This document shows positions 56,053-64,000 of a stretch of DNA of 64,000 nucleotides, piece by piece (positions within the stretch are counted from its first letter, which is position 1; each line of letters begins with the position of its first letter). The DNA comes from an uncultured Flavobacterium sp. (GTDB lineage: Bacteria > Bacteroidota > Bacteroidia > Flavobacteriales > Flavobacteriaceae). The notes beneath the pieces were generated by a model that did no database searches, was not told the DNA's origin, and saw only the letters and a program-made list of their open reading frames with translations. The position numbers were made by a program, and so were the translations under genes. The stretch is taken from positions 62,001-126,000 of the forward strand of contig NZ_CAMLDD010000004.1 of the NCBI RefSeq assembly GCF_946478785.1. The letters are read 5' to 3'.

Positions 56053-58800
56053 TTATCGGTTAGAAACACTTCGTTTATTCCATTTGATATCACTAAGCAT
56101 TCCGGATTTTATTCCAATAAAGAAATTCCAGTTAGAATAGGCACCAAGAGGTGTCCAGTTAAAAGACATTCTCCAGCTTAATAAATCTCTTTCAAAACGC
56201 AGTTGGGTAAAAGTGACACCTTGTTGTACAAAATCATAACCTGTTGAGATTCCACCCTTCCATTTAGGGGTAATATCCATATTTGCAGAAACCATGAGGG
56301 AATTTCCTGAGATTTCTTTTTGCCTGTTTGAATTCGAATACGTTAATGAATATGCCAAAGTCATATCCCATGGAAGTTTTGAATTAAAGAATTCTGTAAT
56401 TACATTTTCAGAATCTTCTTCGGCAAACTGGCTGTTTCGGGTATCATTCAGATCGGTGTTTGTTCCAAATAAGTCATCACTACGTCCTCCGTTTCGTTCA
56501 CTTTGTTTATTTTCATCCTTTTTATCATTCTTATTTGAAAACGAATAATTCAAAGTCATATTGGCACTTGTCATTCTAAACAAACTTCCCCCATTATTGA
56601 TATTGAACACATTAATTTGCTGCCCTGAATTATCAATCGCATACGGGTTTAAGGTTGCGGCAAAATTGACGTTCATTTTGTTATCAAATAATTGGGTTCC
56701 ACCGCTAACACGAACAGGTTCAAGAGCGAATGTTGTTTTTCCGTCAGCATTAAAATTGTAACTTGTGCTAAAATTTAAATTGTTTAAAAGCATTACTTTT
56801 TTAGGCTCTGTTTTAGTACTGTCTTTATCAGTTACCTTTGCCTCAAAAGTATTGCTTAAATCAAATCCTATTATGTTCGAGTTCGATTTCCCGGGTTGTC
56901 CGTAAACTCCATTTTCAAATCGTGTATAATCCTTATAAGTTGATCCGGTTGCATCTATGGCATAGGTGTCATAATATCTTTCAAAGCTGGGAGTGTAAGA
57001 GTACGAAAAAGAGGGACGCATAACATGGCGTATTGCTTGTATTTTCTTTGTGTCTCCAAATTTAAACGTACCATAAATAGTAGTTCCTAAACTGGAACTA
57101 AAGTTATAAGTTCTAAAGGCATCAAAACCATTAACTGTTTTGTCAACTACTGTATTTGAATTCTCGTCATAGGATTTGTTAATCGTTTTTGTTACCCAGG
57201 TTTCCTGAAAGTTTGTTGAAGCACTGGCACTAAAGTATTTAAATACTTTAAAATTGGTGCTAAGAGGAATACTGTGTTGCATTCCAATTTGTGCATTTTC
57301 AAACATTTGAGGTTTAAAAAATAAAGAATCTTTAGTCACGAAACTATTTTTACCACTCAGATTGTATTGTAAATTGATGTTTTTAATTAGCCCCTTTTTG
57401 ACACCGTCTTTTCCAACAAAAGGATAAATACGATCAATACTTGCCTGTAAAGAAGGCAGGGTCATATTAATTTCTTCTGTTTGTGTATTTTGAGAATGTG
57501 TTGCTGTTAGCGCTATCCTCGCTTGCGGAACGGTATTAAATGTTTTATTCCATGAAATAGAAGAGCTAAGAGTGTTATTTAAGTTTGAGCCAATGTTTGC
57601 CTGATTAATAGATTGCTTGAAATATTTACTGCTACCCATATTCACGGAAGCAGAAAAACTCGAATTTGGATTCGATTTAGAGTCTTTTGAATGTGACCAC
57701 TGAATATTATAAATATTTTGTTTTGAATAATCCGGATAACCTCTTTCGCTGGATATTAAATTCTCAAATCGAAAATTCACATTACCCCTGTACTTATATC
57801 TTTTTGCATAAGAAGATTCAAACCGCATTGCATAACTACCGTTGGTATAATAATCTCCTAGGACAGTTAAATCATAATTATCACTTAAAGCAAAATAATA
57901 ACCCCCATTTTGTAATGAAAATCCCCGGGTATTAGAGTCGTTATAACTGGGTATTATGATTCCGGAAACACTTTTTTCCTGACTCATAGGGAAATAGGCA
58001 TAAGGTAATGCCAAGGGAGTAGGCACATCTGCTATCACCATATGGGTTAGTCCTGTAATAACTTTTTTTCCGGGAACAAATTTTACTTTGCTGGTTTTAA
58101 AATAATATTCAGGGTTGTCAACATCTGTAGAAGTGGTAAAACGGGCACCTTTTAAGTAGTAAACCGAGTCGTTTTCTTTTTTGGTAATTTCTGCTTTAAT
58201 TTTAAATTCTCCCTGTTCTGTTCTTGAATTATAAATTAAGGCTTTTTTTGTTTTAAAATTAAAACGAATTGAATCTGGCTGAACCTCATTTGATCCTTGT
58301 TTAAAGTTAGGATATTGTATCAAAACCCCGGCAGAATCTTTTATCCTTCCTGCGTATACTTCATCTTTTTCGTAATCAAGAACAATAATTCCTGATTTTA
58401 ATTCTACATCCTTATAATATAATTCAGCTTCATTATAAAGCGTAAGTGTTTTCTTTTTATAATCATTTTTGGCGTAATCCTTAGCTATATATTTTACTTT
58501 TCCGTCAAGAAAAGTTTTTTTAGGCCGGACAGTATCCAGTTTAATGGTGTCAGTTATGGTTTTTGTAGTATCAGCAATAGTGCTTTTAGGTTTACTTGTT
58601 TGTTTTGCAGCAGGTAACGTGTCTTTTTTAGGTTTTATATCTTGTGAATATAAATTACCACATCCTACACTCAGGAAAAATGATAATAAAACGATATTAA
58701 ATAAGTTTGTATGCAAAGGTTTAAATGCTATTTTTGTAAAAGTATGGCTTGTTTTTTGACATGTCAAACTTACATATAATTTTTTGGCAAAAATAATCAA
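56053..58800 (-). CDS. LPS-assembly protein LptD-like outer-membrane protein
   Basis: Up to 915 residues from a TTG at 58800. The predicted -7 box lies inside codons 10-12 of that frame, so a start at the TTG at 58716 (giving HTNLFNIVLLSFFLSVG, a signal peptide) is more likely. N-terminal OstA-like strands (about 100-260, KTLTLYNEAELYYKDV, VYAGRIKDSAGVLIQYP) are followed by a large beta-barrel with alternating aromatic strands (AYFPMSQEKSVSGIIIPSY). The Bacteroidota LptD family inserts LPS into the outer leaflet. The Cys pairs of proteobacterial LptD are not evident. Divergent from the amidase at 58849. The gene was identified by architecture, so the symbol is left blank. Confidence 0.85.
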   Translation of the reverse strand: MIIFAKKLYVSLTCQKTSHTFTKIAFKPLHTNLFNIVLLSFFLSVGCGNLYSQDIKPKKDTLPAAKQTSKPKSTIADTTKTITDTIKLDTVRPKKTFLDGKVKYIAKDYAKNDYKKKTLTLYNEAELYYKDVELKSGIIVLDYEKDEVYAGRIKDSAGVLIQYPNFKQGSNEVQPDSIRFNFKTKKALIYNSRTEQGEFKIKAEITKKENDSVYYLKGARFTTSTDVDNPEYYFKTSKVKFVPGKKVITGLTHMVIADVPTPLALPYAYFPMSQEKSVSGIIIPSYNDSNTRGFSLQNGGYYFALSDNYDLTVLGDYYTNGSYAMRFESSYAKRYKYRGNVNFRFENLISSERGYPDYSKQNIYNIQWSHSKDSKSNPNSSFSASVNMGSSKYFKQSINQANIGSNLNNTLSSSISWNKTFNTVPQARIALTATHSQNTQTEEINMTLPSLQASIDRIYPFVGKDGVKKGLIKNINLQYNLSGKNSFVTKDSLFFKPQMFENAQIGMQHSIPLSTNFKVFKYFSASASTNFQETWVTKTINKSYDENSNTVVDKTVNGFDAFRTYNFSSSLGTTIYGTFKFGDTKKIQAIRHVMRPSFSYSYTPSFERYYDTYAIDATGSTYKDYTRFENGVYGQPGKSNSNIIGFDLSNTFEAKVTDKDSTKTEPKKVMLLNNLNFSTSYNFNADGKTTFALEPVRVSGGTQLFDNKMNVNFAATLNPYAIDNSGQQINVFNINNGGSLFRMTSANMTLNYSFSNKNDKKDENKQSERNGGRSDDLFGTNTDLNDTRNSQFAEEDSENVITEFFNSKLPWDMTLAYSLTYSNSNRQKEISGNSLMVSANMDITPKWKGGISTGYDFVQQGVTFTQLRFERDLLSWRMSFNWTPLGAYSNWNFFIGIKSGMLSDIKWNKRSVSNR
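58755..58772 (-). promoter_or_regulatory. lptD promoter -7 box overlapping a 14-bp palindrome
   Basis: On the minus strand 58772-58765 reads TAAGTTTG, a perfect TAnnTTTG box. It shares bases with the palindrome TTTGACATGTCAAA (58755-58768). A protein dimer on the palindrome would cover the start site, so repression is possible. Confidence 0.45.
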
Positions 58801-58812
58801 TTGTAAAAATTA

Positions 58813-58820
58813 TAGCTTTG
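58813..58820 (+). promoter_or_regulatory. Amidase promoter -7 box
   Basis: TAGCTTTG fits TAnnTTTG, 28 bp before the amidase ATG. Together with the lptD box it makes a divergent promoter pair in about 60 bp. Confidence 0.45.
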
Positions 58821-58848
58821 CATTTTATTAAAATTAACTTTTAGATTT

Positions 58849-59979
58849 ATGAACATTTTTAACAAAACTAAACTAATATTTATTTTTTTTCTAACTATAA
58901 CGTCATTTTATGCTTACTCTCAGTCTAATGTTTTCAAGGTAACACTTGATGCAGGACATGGTGATCATGATTTTGGTGCTGTTTATAGTGGTCGTATTGA
59001 AAAAAATATTGCTTTGGCAATTGTTTTGAAAGTGGGGAAAATTTTAGAACTTAATCCAAATGTTCATGTTATTTATACCCGAAAAACAGATGTTTTTATC
59101 GATTTAGTAGAGAGAGCGAATATTGCTAACAGAGCCAACTCAAATATTTTTGTTTCAATTCATTGCAATGCCAACAAAAATACCGCTGCAGATGGAACCG
59201 AAACATATGTAATGGGGCTTAGCAAAGTTGCTTCGAATCTGGAAGCTGCTAAAAAAGAGAACTCCGTTATTACTTTAGAAAAAGATTATAAACGTAAGTA
59301 CGAAGGATTTGATCCTAATTCGCCTGAATCTATGATTGGCTTGACCTTAATGCAGGAAGAATATCTTGATAATAGTATCTCATTAGCAAGCAGGATTGAA
59401 GAAAATTTTGAAAAGCTAGGAAAAAAACTTCGTCAGGGCGGCGTAAAGCAAGCTCCATTTATGGTGCTTCATAAAGCGTATATGCCGAGGGTTTTAGTAG
59501 AAACAGGATTTATATCTAATCCAACCGAAGGAGATATTTTAAATTCTGAAGCTGGACAGGATGACGTGGCCCAGGCCATTGCCCAGGCTATCTTAAGTTA
59601 TAAAAGAGAGTATTTTGGAACTGGTTCCCCTGAAGTTAATGACGTAAAACCAGCAAAAGACACCTCTGTTCCCGGAAAACCTAAAACAGCCGAACCTGCT
59701 CCAAAAGTAGTTAAGGACGCTCCTAAGGGTACTTTTTTTAAGGTCCAGCTTATTGCTAGCATTAAAAAAACACCTTTAGAACCTAAAAATTTTAAAGGCT
59801 TAAAGGATGTTACGATGATTTATGAAAATAATATTTATAAATATTTTTATCAGGAAACCTCGGATTATGAAAGTGCTAAAAAATATTTGCAAGAGGCTAA
59901 AAGTAAAGGGTATGGCGCTGCCTTTTTGGTGGCAACTAAAAATGGTGAAAAAATCAGTATTCAGGACGCTATCAAATAA
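58849..59979 (+). CDS. N-acetylmuramoyl-L-alanine amidase with SPOR-like C-terminus
   Basis: 376 residues. Signal peptide ends FYAYSQ. The Amidase_3 zinc site is complete: His in LDAGHGDHDFGA, Glu in GRIEKNIAL, His in FVSIHCNAN, and the catalytic Glu in RVLVETGFISNP. A Pro/Lys-rich linker (about 265-300, PAKDTSVPGKPKTAEP) leads to a SPOR-like C-terminal domain (FFKVQLIASIKKTP) that would bind septal peptidoglycan. It cuts the peptide from glycan strands during division. Divergent from lptD and followed by the MCE gene after 50 bp. Confidence 0.93.
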   Translation: MNIFNKTKLIFIFFLTITSFYAYSQSNVFKVTLDAGHGDHDFGAVYSGRIEKNIALAIVLKVGKILELNPNVHVIYTRKTDVFIDLVERANIANRANSNIFVSIHCNANKNTAADGTETYVMGLSKVASNLEAAKKENSVITLEKDYKRKYEGFDPNSPESMIGLTLMQEEYLDNSISLASRIEENFEKLGKKLRQGGVKQAPFMVLHKAYMPRVLVETGFISNPTEGDILNSEAGQDDVAQAIAQAILSYKREYFGTGSPEVNDVKPAKDTSVPGKPKTAEPAPKVVKDAPKGTFFKVQLIASIKKTPLEPKNFKGLKDVTMIYENNIYKYFYQETSDYESAKKYLQEAKSKGYGAAFLVATKNGEKISIQDAIK

Positions 59980-60004
59980 TACTGATAAGTTCGAATATTT
60001 ATAT

Positions 60005-60012
60005 TAATTTTG
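60005..60012 (+). promoter_or_regulatory. Candidate -7 box upstream of the MCE gene
   Basis: TAATTTTG fits TAnnTTTG, 17 bp before the TTG start at 60030. That leaves only a very short or nearly leaderless 5' end. Confidence 0.35.
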
Positions 60013-60029
60013 TACAAACACTTACAATT

Positions 60030-60995
60030 TTGAAACTAACAAGAGAAATTAAAACGGCTATTTTAGTCATCGCGTCAATTTTATTATTTATTTGGGGCTA
60101 TAGTTTTTTAAAAGGCAAAGACCTTTTTACTGATTATAAAACATTCTATGTTGAATATAATAATGTGGAAGATTTGGCACAATCAGCTCCCGTGACTTTA
60201 AACGGACTTGGGATTGGTAAAGTAAATAAAATCACAATCAACGAAACAACAGGCAGGCTAACAGTAGAGCTGCAGTTGAAAACTGATTTTCCAATCTCTA
60301 AAACCAGTAAAGCGGCAATGTATTCCCCGAGTTTAATTGGAGGAAAACAAATCAAAATTATTCCAAATCTGGCAGACAAAGATCTTGCTACTGATGGTCA
60401 GACTTTGGAAGCTGCTGTTGAATTAGGTTTAACAGAATCTTTAGGTGGTAAAATTGAACCTATTCAGCAAAAATTAGATTTAATGTTAGCTAACATTAAT
60501 ACACTGGTTTCAGGATTAAACAATGTTTTGGATAAAAAAGGTCAGGAAGATCTTAAGAAATCATTGTCAGAATTAAGTCAGACTATGGAGCAGTTTCATA
60601 GAGCCTCAGGAAGTCTTAATTCTATTTTGGACACAAATAAAGCTCAGATTAATGGAGTAGTGACAAATTTTAATAAGATGTCAAACAACTTTAATAAAAT
60701 ATCTGATTCCTTAAATAAGGCCGATTTAGGTAAAACAGTTAGAAACCTAAACCAGACATTGGCTAAGGTTGATGGTATTATGAGTAATTTAAATTCAGGA
60801 AAAGGTACTGCAGGAAAATTACTTAATGATGACGCATTGTATAATAATTTGTCTAAAACTTCAAAAGAGTTAGAATTATTATTACAGGATGTACGCCTTA
60901 ATCCAACACGTTACATAAATGTTTCTGTTTTCGGAAAGAAAAACAAACCGTATGTAGGTCCGACAGAAGATGAAAATCCGCCGATTAAAAAATAA
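60030..60995 (+). CDS. MCE/MlaD-family lipid-transport protein
   Basis: 321 residues starting at TTG 60030 (LKLTREIKTAILVIA). No ATG precedes the single N-terminal membrane segment (about 10-26), so TTG is probably the real start. The MCE domain covers about 38-115 (FYVEYNNVEDLAQSAPVTLNG, YSPSLIGGKQIKIIP). The rest is coiled coil (about 145-260, LKKSLSELSQTMEQFHRASG) ending in a Pro-rich tail (VGPTEDENPPIKK). MlaD-type rings carry phospholipid between membranes, here with no mlaE/mlaF beside it. Near lptD and tamB, it adds to an envelope cluster. 5 bp before the Fe-S gene. Confidence 0.87.
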   Translation: MKLTREIKTAILVIASILLFIWGYSFLKGKDLFTDYKTFYVEYNNVEDLAQSAPVTLNGLGIGKVNKITINETTGRLTVELQLKTDFPISKTSKAAMYSPSLIGGKQIKIIPNLADKDLATDGQTLEAAVELGLTESLGGKIEPIQQKLDLMLANINTLVSGLNNVLDKKGQEDLKKSLSELSQTMEQFHRASGSLNSILDTNKAQINGVVTNFNKMSNNFNKISDSLNKADLGKTVRNLNQTLAKVDGIMSNLNSGKGTAGKLLNDDALYNNLSKTSKELELLLQDVRLNPTRYINVSVFGKKNKPYVGPTEDENPPIKK

Positions 60996-61000
60996 CAGGA

Positions 61001-62332
61001 ATGAGCTATCTAGATAATATTTTATTTGCTACAGTTCTCATAGCTGGTTTTGGTTTTTTTGCTTCAAACGTAAAAAAAATCATCCGAAATATCAATTTGG
61101 GTATTGATGTAGACAGAAAAGATAATCCAAAAGCACGTTGGGCAAACATGGCCATGATCGCACTTGGACAATCAAAAATGGTCAAGCGCCCTGTAGCGGG
61201 AATATTGCACATTATAGTATATGTTGGATTTATAATCATTAATATCGAATTACTTGAAATTATTATTGATGGTTTATTTGGAACCCATAGAATTTTTGCG
61301 CCTTATTTAGGAGGGGTGTATGATGTTTTAATAGCTTCTTTTGAAATATTGGCCATACTTGTCATTTTTTCTGTAACAGTTTTCTGGATTAGAAGAAATG
61401 TAATCAGATTGAAACGTTTTATACATTCTGACTTAAGAGGATTTCCTAAAAGTGATGCCAACTATATTTTATATTTTGAAACCGTTCTGATGATTTTGTT
61501 TCTATTGATGAACGCTTCAGATTTGCATTTACAAAATGTTCCGGGAGGAGTTTTTCATAAAGCCGGAAGTTTTCCAATAAGTCAATTTATTGCACCCATT
61601 TTTGATGGCATGTCAAACAAATTGGTAATACTCTTATTTGAAGTTTTTTGGTGGCTGCATATTGTTGGGATTTTAATTTTTATGAATTATTTATATTTCT
61701 CAAAACATTTGCATATTCTTTTAGCTTTCCCAAATACTTATTTTGCTGATCTAAATCCAAAAGGGAAATTCGATAACCTGGAGTCGGTTACAAAAGAAGT
61801 TAAATTGATGATGGATCCAAATGCTGATCCGTTTGCTGCTGCTCCGGCCGATGAAAATGCTGTTCCTGCAAAGTTTGGCGCAAGCGATGTACAGGATTTA
61901 AATTGGGTACAATTGCTAAATGCTTACACTTGTACTGAATGTGGCCGTTGTACTTCAGCATGTCCTGCTAATATAACTGGAAAGAAACTCTCTCCTCGAA
62001 AAATCATGATGGATACAAGAGACCGCTTGCAGGAGGTAGGAAAAAATATCGATGCCAATAAAGGTGTTTTTATTCCTGATAATAAAACTTTATTAAACGA
62101 TTATATCACTCCGGAAGAATTATGGGCCTGTACATCTTGTAATGCATGTGTAGAAGAATGCCCCGTAAATATAGATCCCTTGTCTATTATCATGGATATG
62201 CGCCGTTATTTGGTAATGGAACAAAGTGCTGCTCCAATGTCACTGAATGCCATGATGACAAATGTTGAAAATAATGGAGCGCCCTGGCAGTATAGCCAGC
62301 AAGACCGATTGAACTGGAAAAACGAGAATTAA
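61001..62332 (+). CDS. Membrane-anchored 4Fe-4S protein (HdrD/GlpC-like subunit)
   Basis: 443 residues. The N-terminal about 250 residues have five to six membrane segments that resemble the NarI/gamma subunit of respiratory enzymes, with His in IFMNYLYFSKHLHILL. Two ferredoxin clusters follow: CTECGRCTSACPAN (about 312) and CTSCNACVEECPVN (about 375), each CxxCxxCxxxCP. Likely passes electrons between quinone and the CCG partner encoded next. Substrate dehydrogenase unknown; relatives serve glycolate, lactate or heterodisulfide oxidoreductases. 5 bp after the MCE gene, 103 bp before its partner. Confidence 0.87.
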   Translation: MSYLDNILFATVLIAGFGFFASNVKKIIRNINLGIDVDRKDNPKARWANMAMIALGQSKMVKRPVAGILHIIVYVGFIIINIELLEIIIDGLFGTHRIFAPYLGGVYDVLIASFEILAILVIFSVTVFWIRRNVIRLKRFIHSDLRGFPKSDANYILYFETVLMILFLLMNASDLHLQNVPGGVFHKAGSFPISQFIAPIFDGMSNKLVILLFEVFWWLHIVGILIFMNYLYFSKHLHILLAFPNTYFADLNPKGKFDNLESVTKEVKLMMDPNADPFAAAPADENAVPAKFGASDVQDLNWVQLLNAYTCTECGRCTSACPANITGKKLSPRKIMMDTRDRLQEVGKNIDANKGVFIPDNKTLLNDYITPEELWACTSCNACVEECPVNIDPLSIIMDMRRYLVMEQSAAPMSLNAMMTNVENNGAPWQYSQQDRLNWKNEN

Positions 62333-62435
62333 AAATAGCTTATTTGGTTATTTGTTTTAACCATTTAGAATAGTTGAAAATATATTTAAAATTTCAGATT
62401 AAAACATGAAACTTTAAACTTTAAACAAAAATGAA

Positions 62436-63227
62436 ATGTCAGAAAATTTAGTTGTACCAACAATGGCAGAAATGCTGGCCGAAGGAAAACAGCCGGAAGT
62501 ATTGTTTTGGGTTGGTTGTGCAGGAAGTTTTGATGATAGGGCAAAAAAGATTACAAAAGCTTTTGTGCGAATTCTAAATCGTACAAACGTTTCTTTTGCT
62601 GTACTTGGTACTGAAGAAAGCTGTACTGGAGATCCTGCAAAAAGAGCCGGAAATGAATTTTTGTTTCAAATGCAGGCTATGATGAATATCGAGGTTTTAA
62701 ATGCATATGAAGCTAAAAAAATAGTTACGGCCTGTCCACATTGTTTTAATACCTTAAAAAATGAATATCCTGAATTAGGGGGGCAATACGATGTTATTCA
62801 TCATACTGAATTTTTAAAGTCATTAATTGATGATGGAAGATTAACGGTTGAAGGCGGTCAATTTAAAGGAAAAAGAATTACTTTTCATGATCCTTGTTAC
62901 TTAGGAAGAGCAAATAAAGTTTATGAAGCGCCGAGAGATTTAATTCAGAAACTGGATGTTGAATTGGTCGAAATGAAACGCTCTAAGGCTAATGGTTTAT
63001 GTTGTGGAGCAGGTGGAGCACAAATGTTTAAAGATGCAGAACCTGGAAATAAGGAAGTAAACATTGAAAGAACAGAAGACGCACTTGAAGCCCAACCAGA
63101 TATTATTGCTGCTGGCTGCCCGTTTTGCAATACAATGTTAACGGATGGAATTAAACATAAAGAGAAAGAAGGGCAGGTTAAAGTAATGGATATTGCAGAA
63201 CTAATTGCAAACGCACAAGATTTGTAA
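62436..63227 (+). CDS. CCG-domain (Fe-S)-binding protein (HdrB/LutA-like)
   Basis: 263 residues. Cysteine-rich CCG domain motifs: FWVGCAGSFD, TACPHCFNTLKNEYP, HDPCYLGR, GLCCGAGGAQMF and AAGCPFCNTMLTDG. These bind non-cubane or paired Fe-S clusters as in HdrB and LutA/GlpC. The polypeptide is cytosolic, with no signal sequence, and works with the preceding membrane protein. The ATG at 62436 is the second of two near-consecutive ATGs; the first (62431) is out of frame. Followed by the small protein at 63312. Confidence 0.9.
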   Translation: MSENLVVPTMAEMLAEGKQPEVLFWVGCAGSFDDRAKKITKAFVRILNRTNVSFAVLGTEESCTGDPAKRAGNEFLFQMQAMMNIEVLNAYEAKKIVTACPHCFNTLKNEYPELGGQYDVIHHTEFLKSLIDDGRLTVEGGQFKGKRITFHDPCYLGRANKVYEAPRDLIQKLDVELVEMKRSKANGLCCGAGGAQMFKDAEPGNKEVNIERTEDALEAQPDIIAAGCPFCNTMLTDGIKHKEKEGQVKVMDIAELIANAQDL

Positions 63228-63311
63228 TATAAGTTCTGAGATGCTAAGTTTCTAAGTTTTCTAACTTGAAACTTTAAACTTGAAACAAGTTAAACTAAAA
63301 GAAAAATTAAA

Positions 63312-63794
63312 ATGTACGTACCTTTTGAAAATTTACCTGGTGAATCCAGAATTTGGATTTATCAATCTAACAGAAAATTTTCTGAGGAAGAATTTTCTGA
63401 AATAGAAGCTGATTTAAAATCTTTCATCGAAGGTTGGGCAGCACATGGAACAAGTCTGGAAGCTTCCTATCAATTAAAATACAACAGATTCATTATTTTA
63501 GCTGTAAATCAGGATGTACAGGCTGCGACGGGATGTTCTATTGATAGTTCTGTGGAATTTATTCAAAGTTTAGAGAAAAAGTATAACGTTGATTTGTTAG
63601 ATAAAATGAACGTTACTTTTAAACTAGGGGAACATATTGCACACAAGCCATTAATTGACTTTAAGAAAATGGTTAAAGACAAATCGGTTTCTGAGAATAC
63701 AATTGTTTTTAATAATCTGGTTAACAATATCGAAGAGTTTAATGAATCCTGGGAAGTACCTGCTGCTGATAGCTGGCATAGCAGATTTTTCTAA
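63312..63794 (+). CDS. Small conserved protein of unknown function (often mislabelled ABC transporter ATPase)
   Basis: 160 residues. Starts MYVPFENLPGESRIWIYQSN and ends VPAADSWHSRFF. Other stretches include FIEGWAAHGTSLEASYQLKY and QAATGCSIDSSVEFIQSLEK. There is no Walker A (GxxGxGKS/T), Walker B or ABC signature, so an ATPase label is not supported. Related Bacteroidota genes follow the same Fe-S pair. A cysteine in AATGCSIDSS is the only likely functional residue. The function is unknown; the conserved pairing suggests a link to the Fe-S complex. Confidence 0.82.
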   Translation: MYVPFENLPGESRIWIYQSNRKFSEEEFSEIEADLKSFIEGWAAHGTSLEASYQLKYNRFIILAVNQDVQAATGCSIDSSVEFIQSLEKKYNVDLLDKMNVTFKLGEHIAHKPLIDFKKMVKDKSVSENTIVFNNLVNNIEEFNESWEVPAADSWHSRFF

Positions 63795-63814
63795 GAGAAT
63801 TTATAATATATTTG

Positions 63815-63850
63815 AAAGGCATGGGACTTAGGTTTTGTGCCTTTTTTTTG
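63815..63850 (+). terminator. Intrinsic terminator after the small conserved gene
   Basis: AAAGGCA / TGCCTTT stem with a 16-base loop, followed by a run of T, 20 bp past the stop. Confidence 0.65.
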
Positions 63851-63935
63851 TGGAACTAAGTTGTTTTTTTTTGTTTCAGTTTAGATTGTGGAAATCTTTG
63901 TAAAAGTTTTAAACTATTACAAAGATAATCGCGAC

Positions 63936-63981
63936 AAACCCCGACAGGTTTTTATCCCGAGGCTTCGGGACTGTCGGGTTT
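63936..63981. repeat. Nested palindrome, probable dispersed repeat
   Basis: Outer arms ACCCCGACAG-like / CTGTCGGGTTT enclose an inner perfect hairpin TCCCGA-GGCT-TCGGGA. It is GC-rich in an AT-rich setting. It looks like a dispersed palindromic element, and the window ends 19 bp later. Confidence 0.65.
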
Positions 63982-64000
63982 AGGAATGAAGGGCTTATGA

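Noticed and set aside
63807..63814. TATATTTG as a promoter -7 box
   Set aside because: It precedes only a terminator, with no gene before the window end; a chance match in AT-rich DNA is likely.

Overview
The window looks like a chromosomal piece of a Flavobacterium-type Bacteroidota. The DNA is AT-rich. It carries SusC/SusD outer-membrane pairs, a hybrid two-component system (HTCS) regulator, many Gln-ended signal peptides and lipoboxes, and TAnnTTTG-type -7 promoter boxes instead of -10 TATAAT/SD signals. No rRNA, tRNA, CRISPR array, transposase or prophage gene was seen.

Layout. (1) 1-9921, minus strand: a 3'-truncated SusC-like receptor that runs off the left edge, preceded by two FG-GAP/UnbV (CRTAC1-like) lipoproteins, a vanadium-dependent haloperoxidase and a small exported protein of unknown function. 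(2) 10148-21271, minus strand: SusD and SusC, a 1377-residue HTCS sensor/regulator, and a GPH-type sugar:cation symporter. (3) 21565-38266, plus strand: a DUF255 lipoprotein, then a tight row of secreted carbohydrate-active enzymes: GH97, GH31 (with a PA14-like insert), GH43, GH43, GH8, CE1 esterase, GH9, CE1 esterase. Blocks 2 and 3 together read as a polysaccharide utilisation locus (PUL) for a decorated xylan (arabinoxylan/glucuronoarabinoxylan type). In that model SusCD imports oligosaccharides, the HTCS senses one in the periplasm, the glycosidases and esterases strip side chains and trim the backbone, and the GPH symporter takes up the product. No GH10/GH11 endo-xylanase, GH67/GH115 glucuronidase or SusE/F-like binding protein is in the window.

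(4) 38499-47295: core and miscellaneous genes: fatty-acid desaturase, VanX-like dipeptidase, THUMP-like-domain methyltransferase, AI-2E family permease, pappalysin-type metalloprotease lipoprotein, TrmH-family methyltransferase, DUF4159 protein, RsmE and TsaD. (5) 47486-64000: TamB, a glycolytic group (pfkA, gapA, BadF-type kinase, mgsA), RidA, LptD, a cell-wall amidase, an MCE/MlaD protein, a membrane Fe-S protein with a CCG-domain partner, and a small conserved protein often mislabelled as an ABC ATPase. TamB, LptD and MCE make this an envelope-biogenesis neighbourhood.

Non-coding features that stand out are: a promoter followed by a terminator-like hairpin upstream of the glycosidase operon (24082-24397); dyads upstream of susC (15007-15047); a perfect 19-bp inverted repeat before the metalloprotease (44245-44301); a 300-bp palindromic GCAGATT repeat cluster inside the enzyme operon (36724-37046); and a nested palindrome at the right end (63936-63981). 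Several starts were moved from the longest open frame (haloperoxidase, TsaD, TrmH, the 40315 gene). Those of TamB, LptD and MCE seem not to be ATG or are uncertain.
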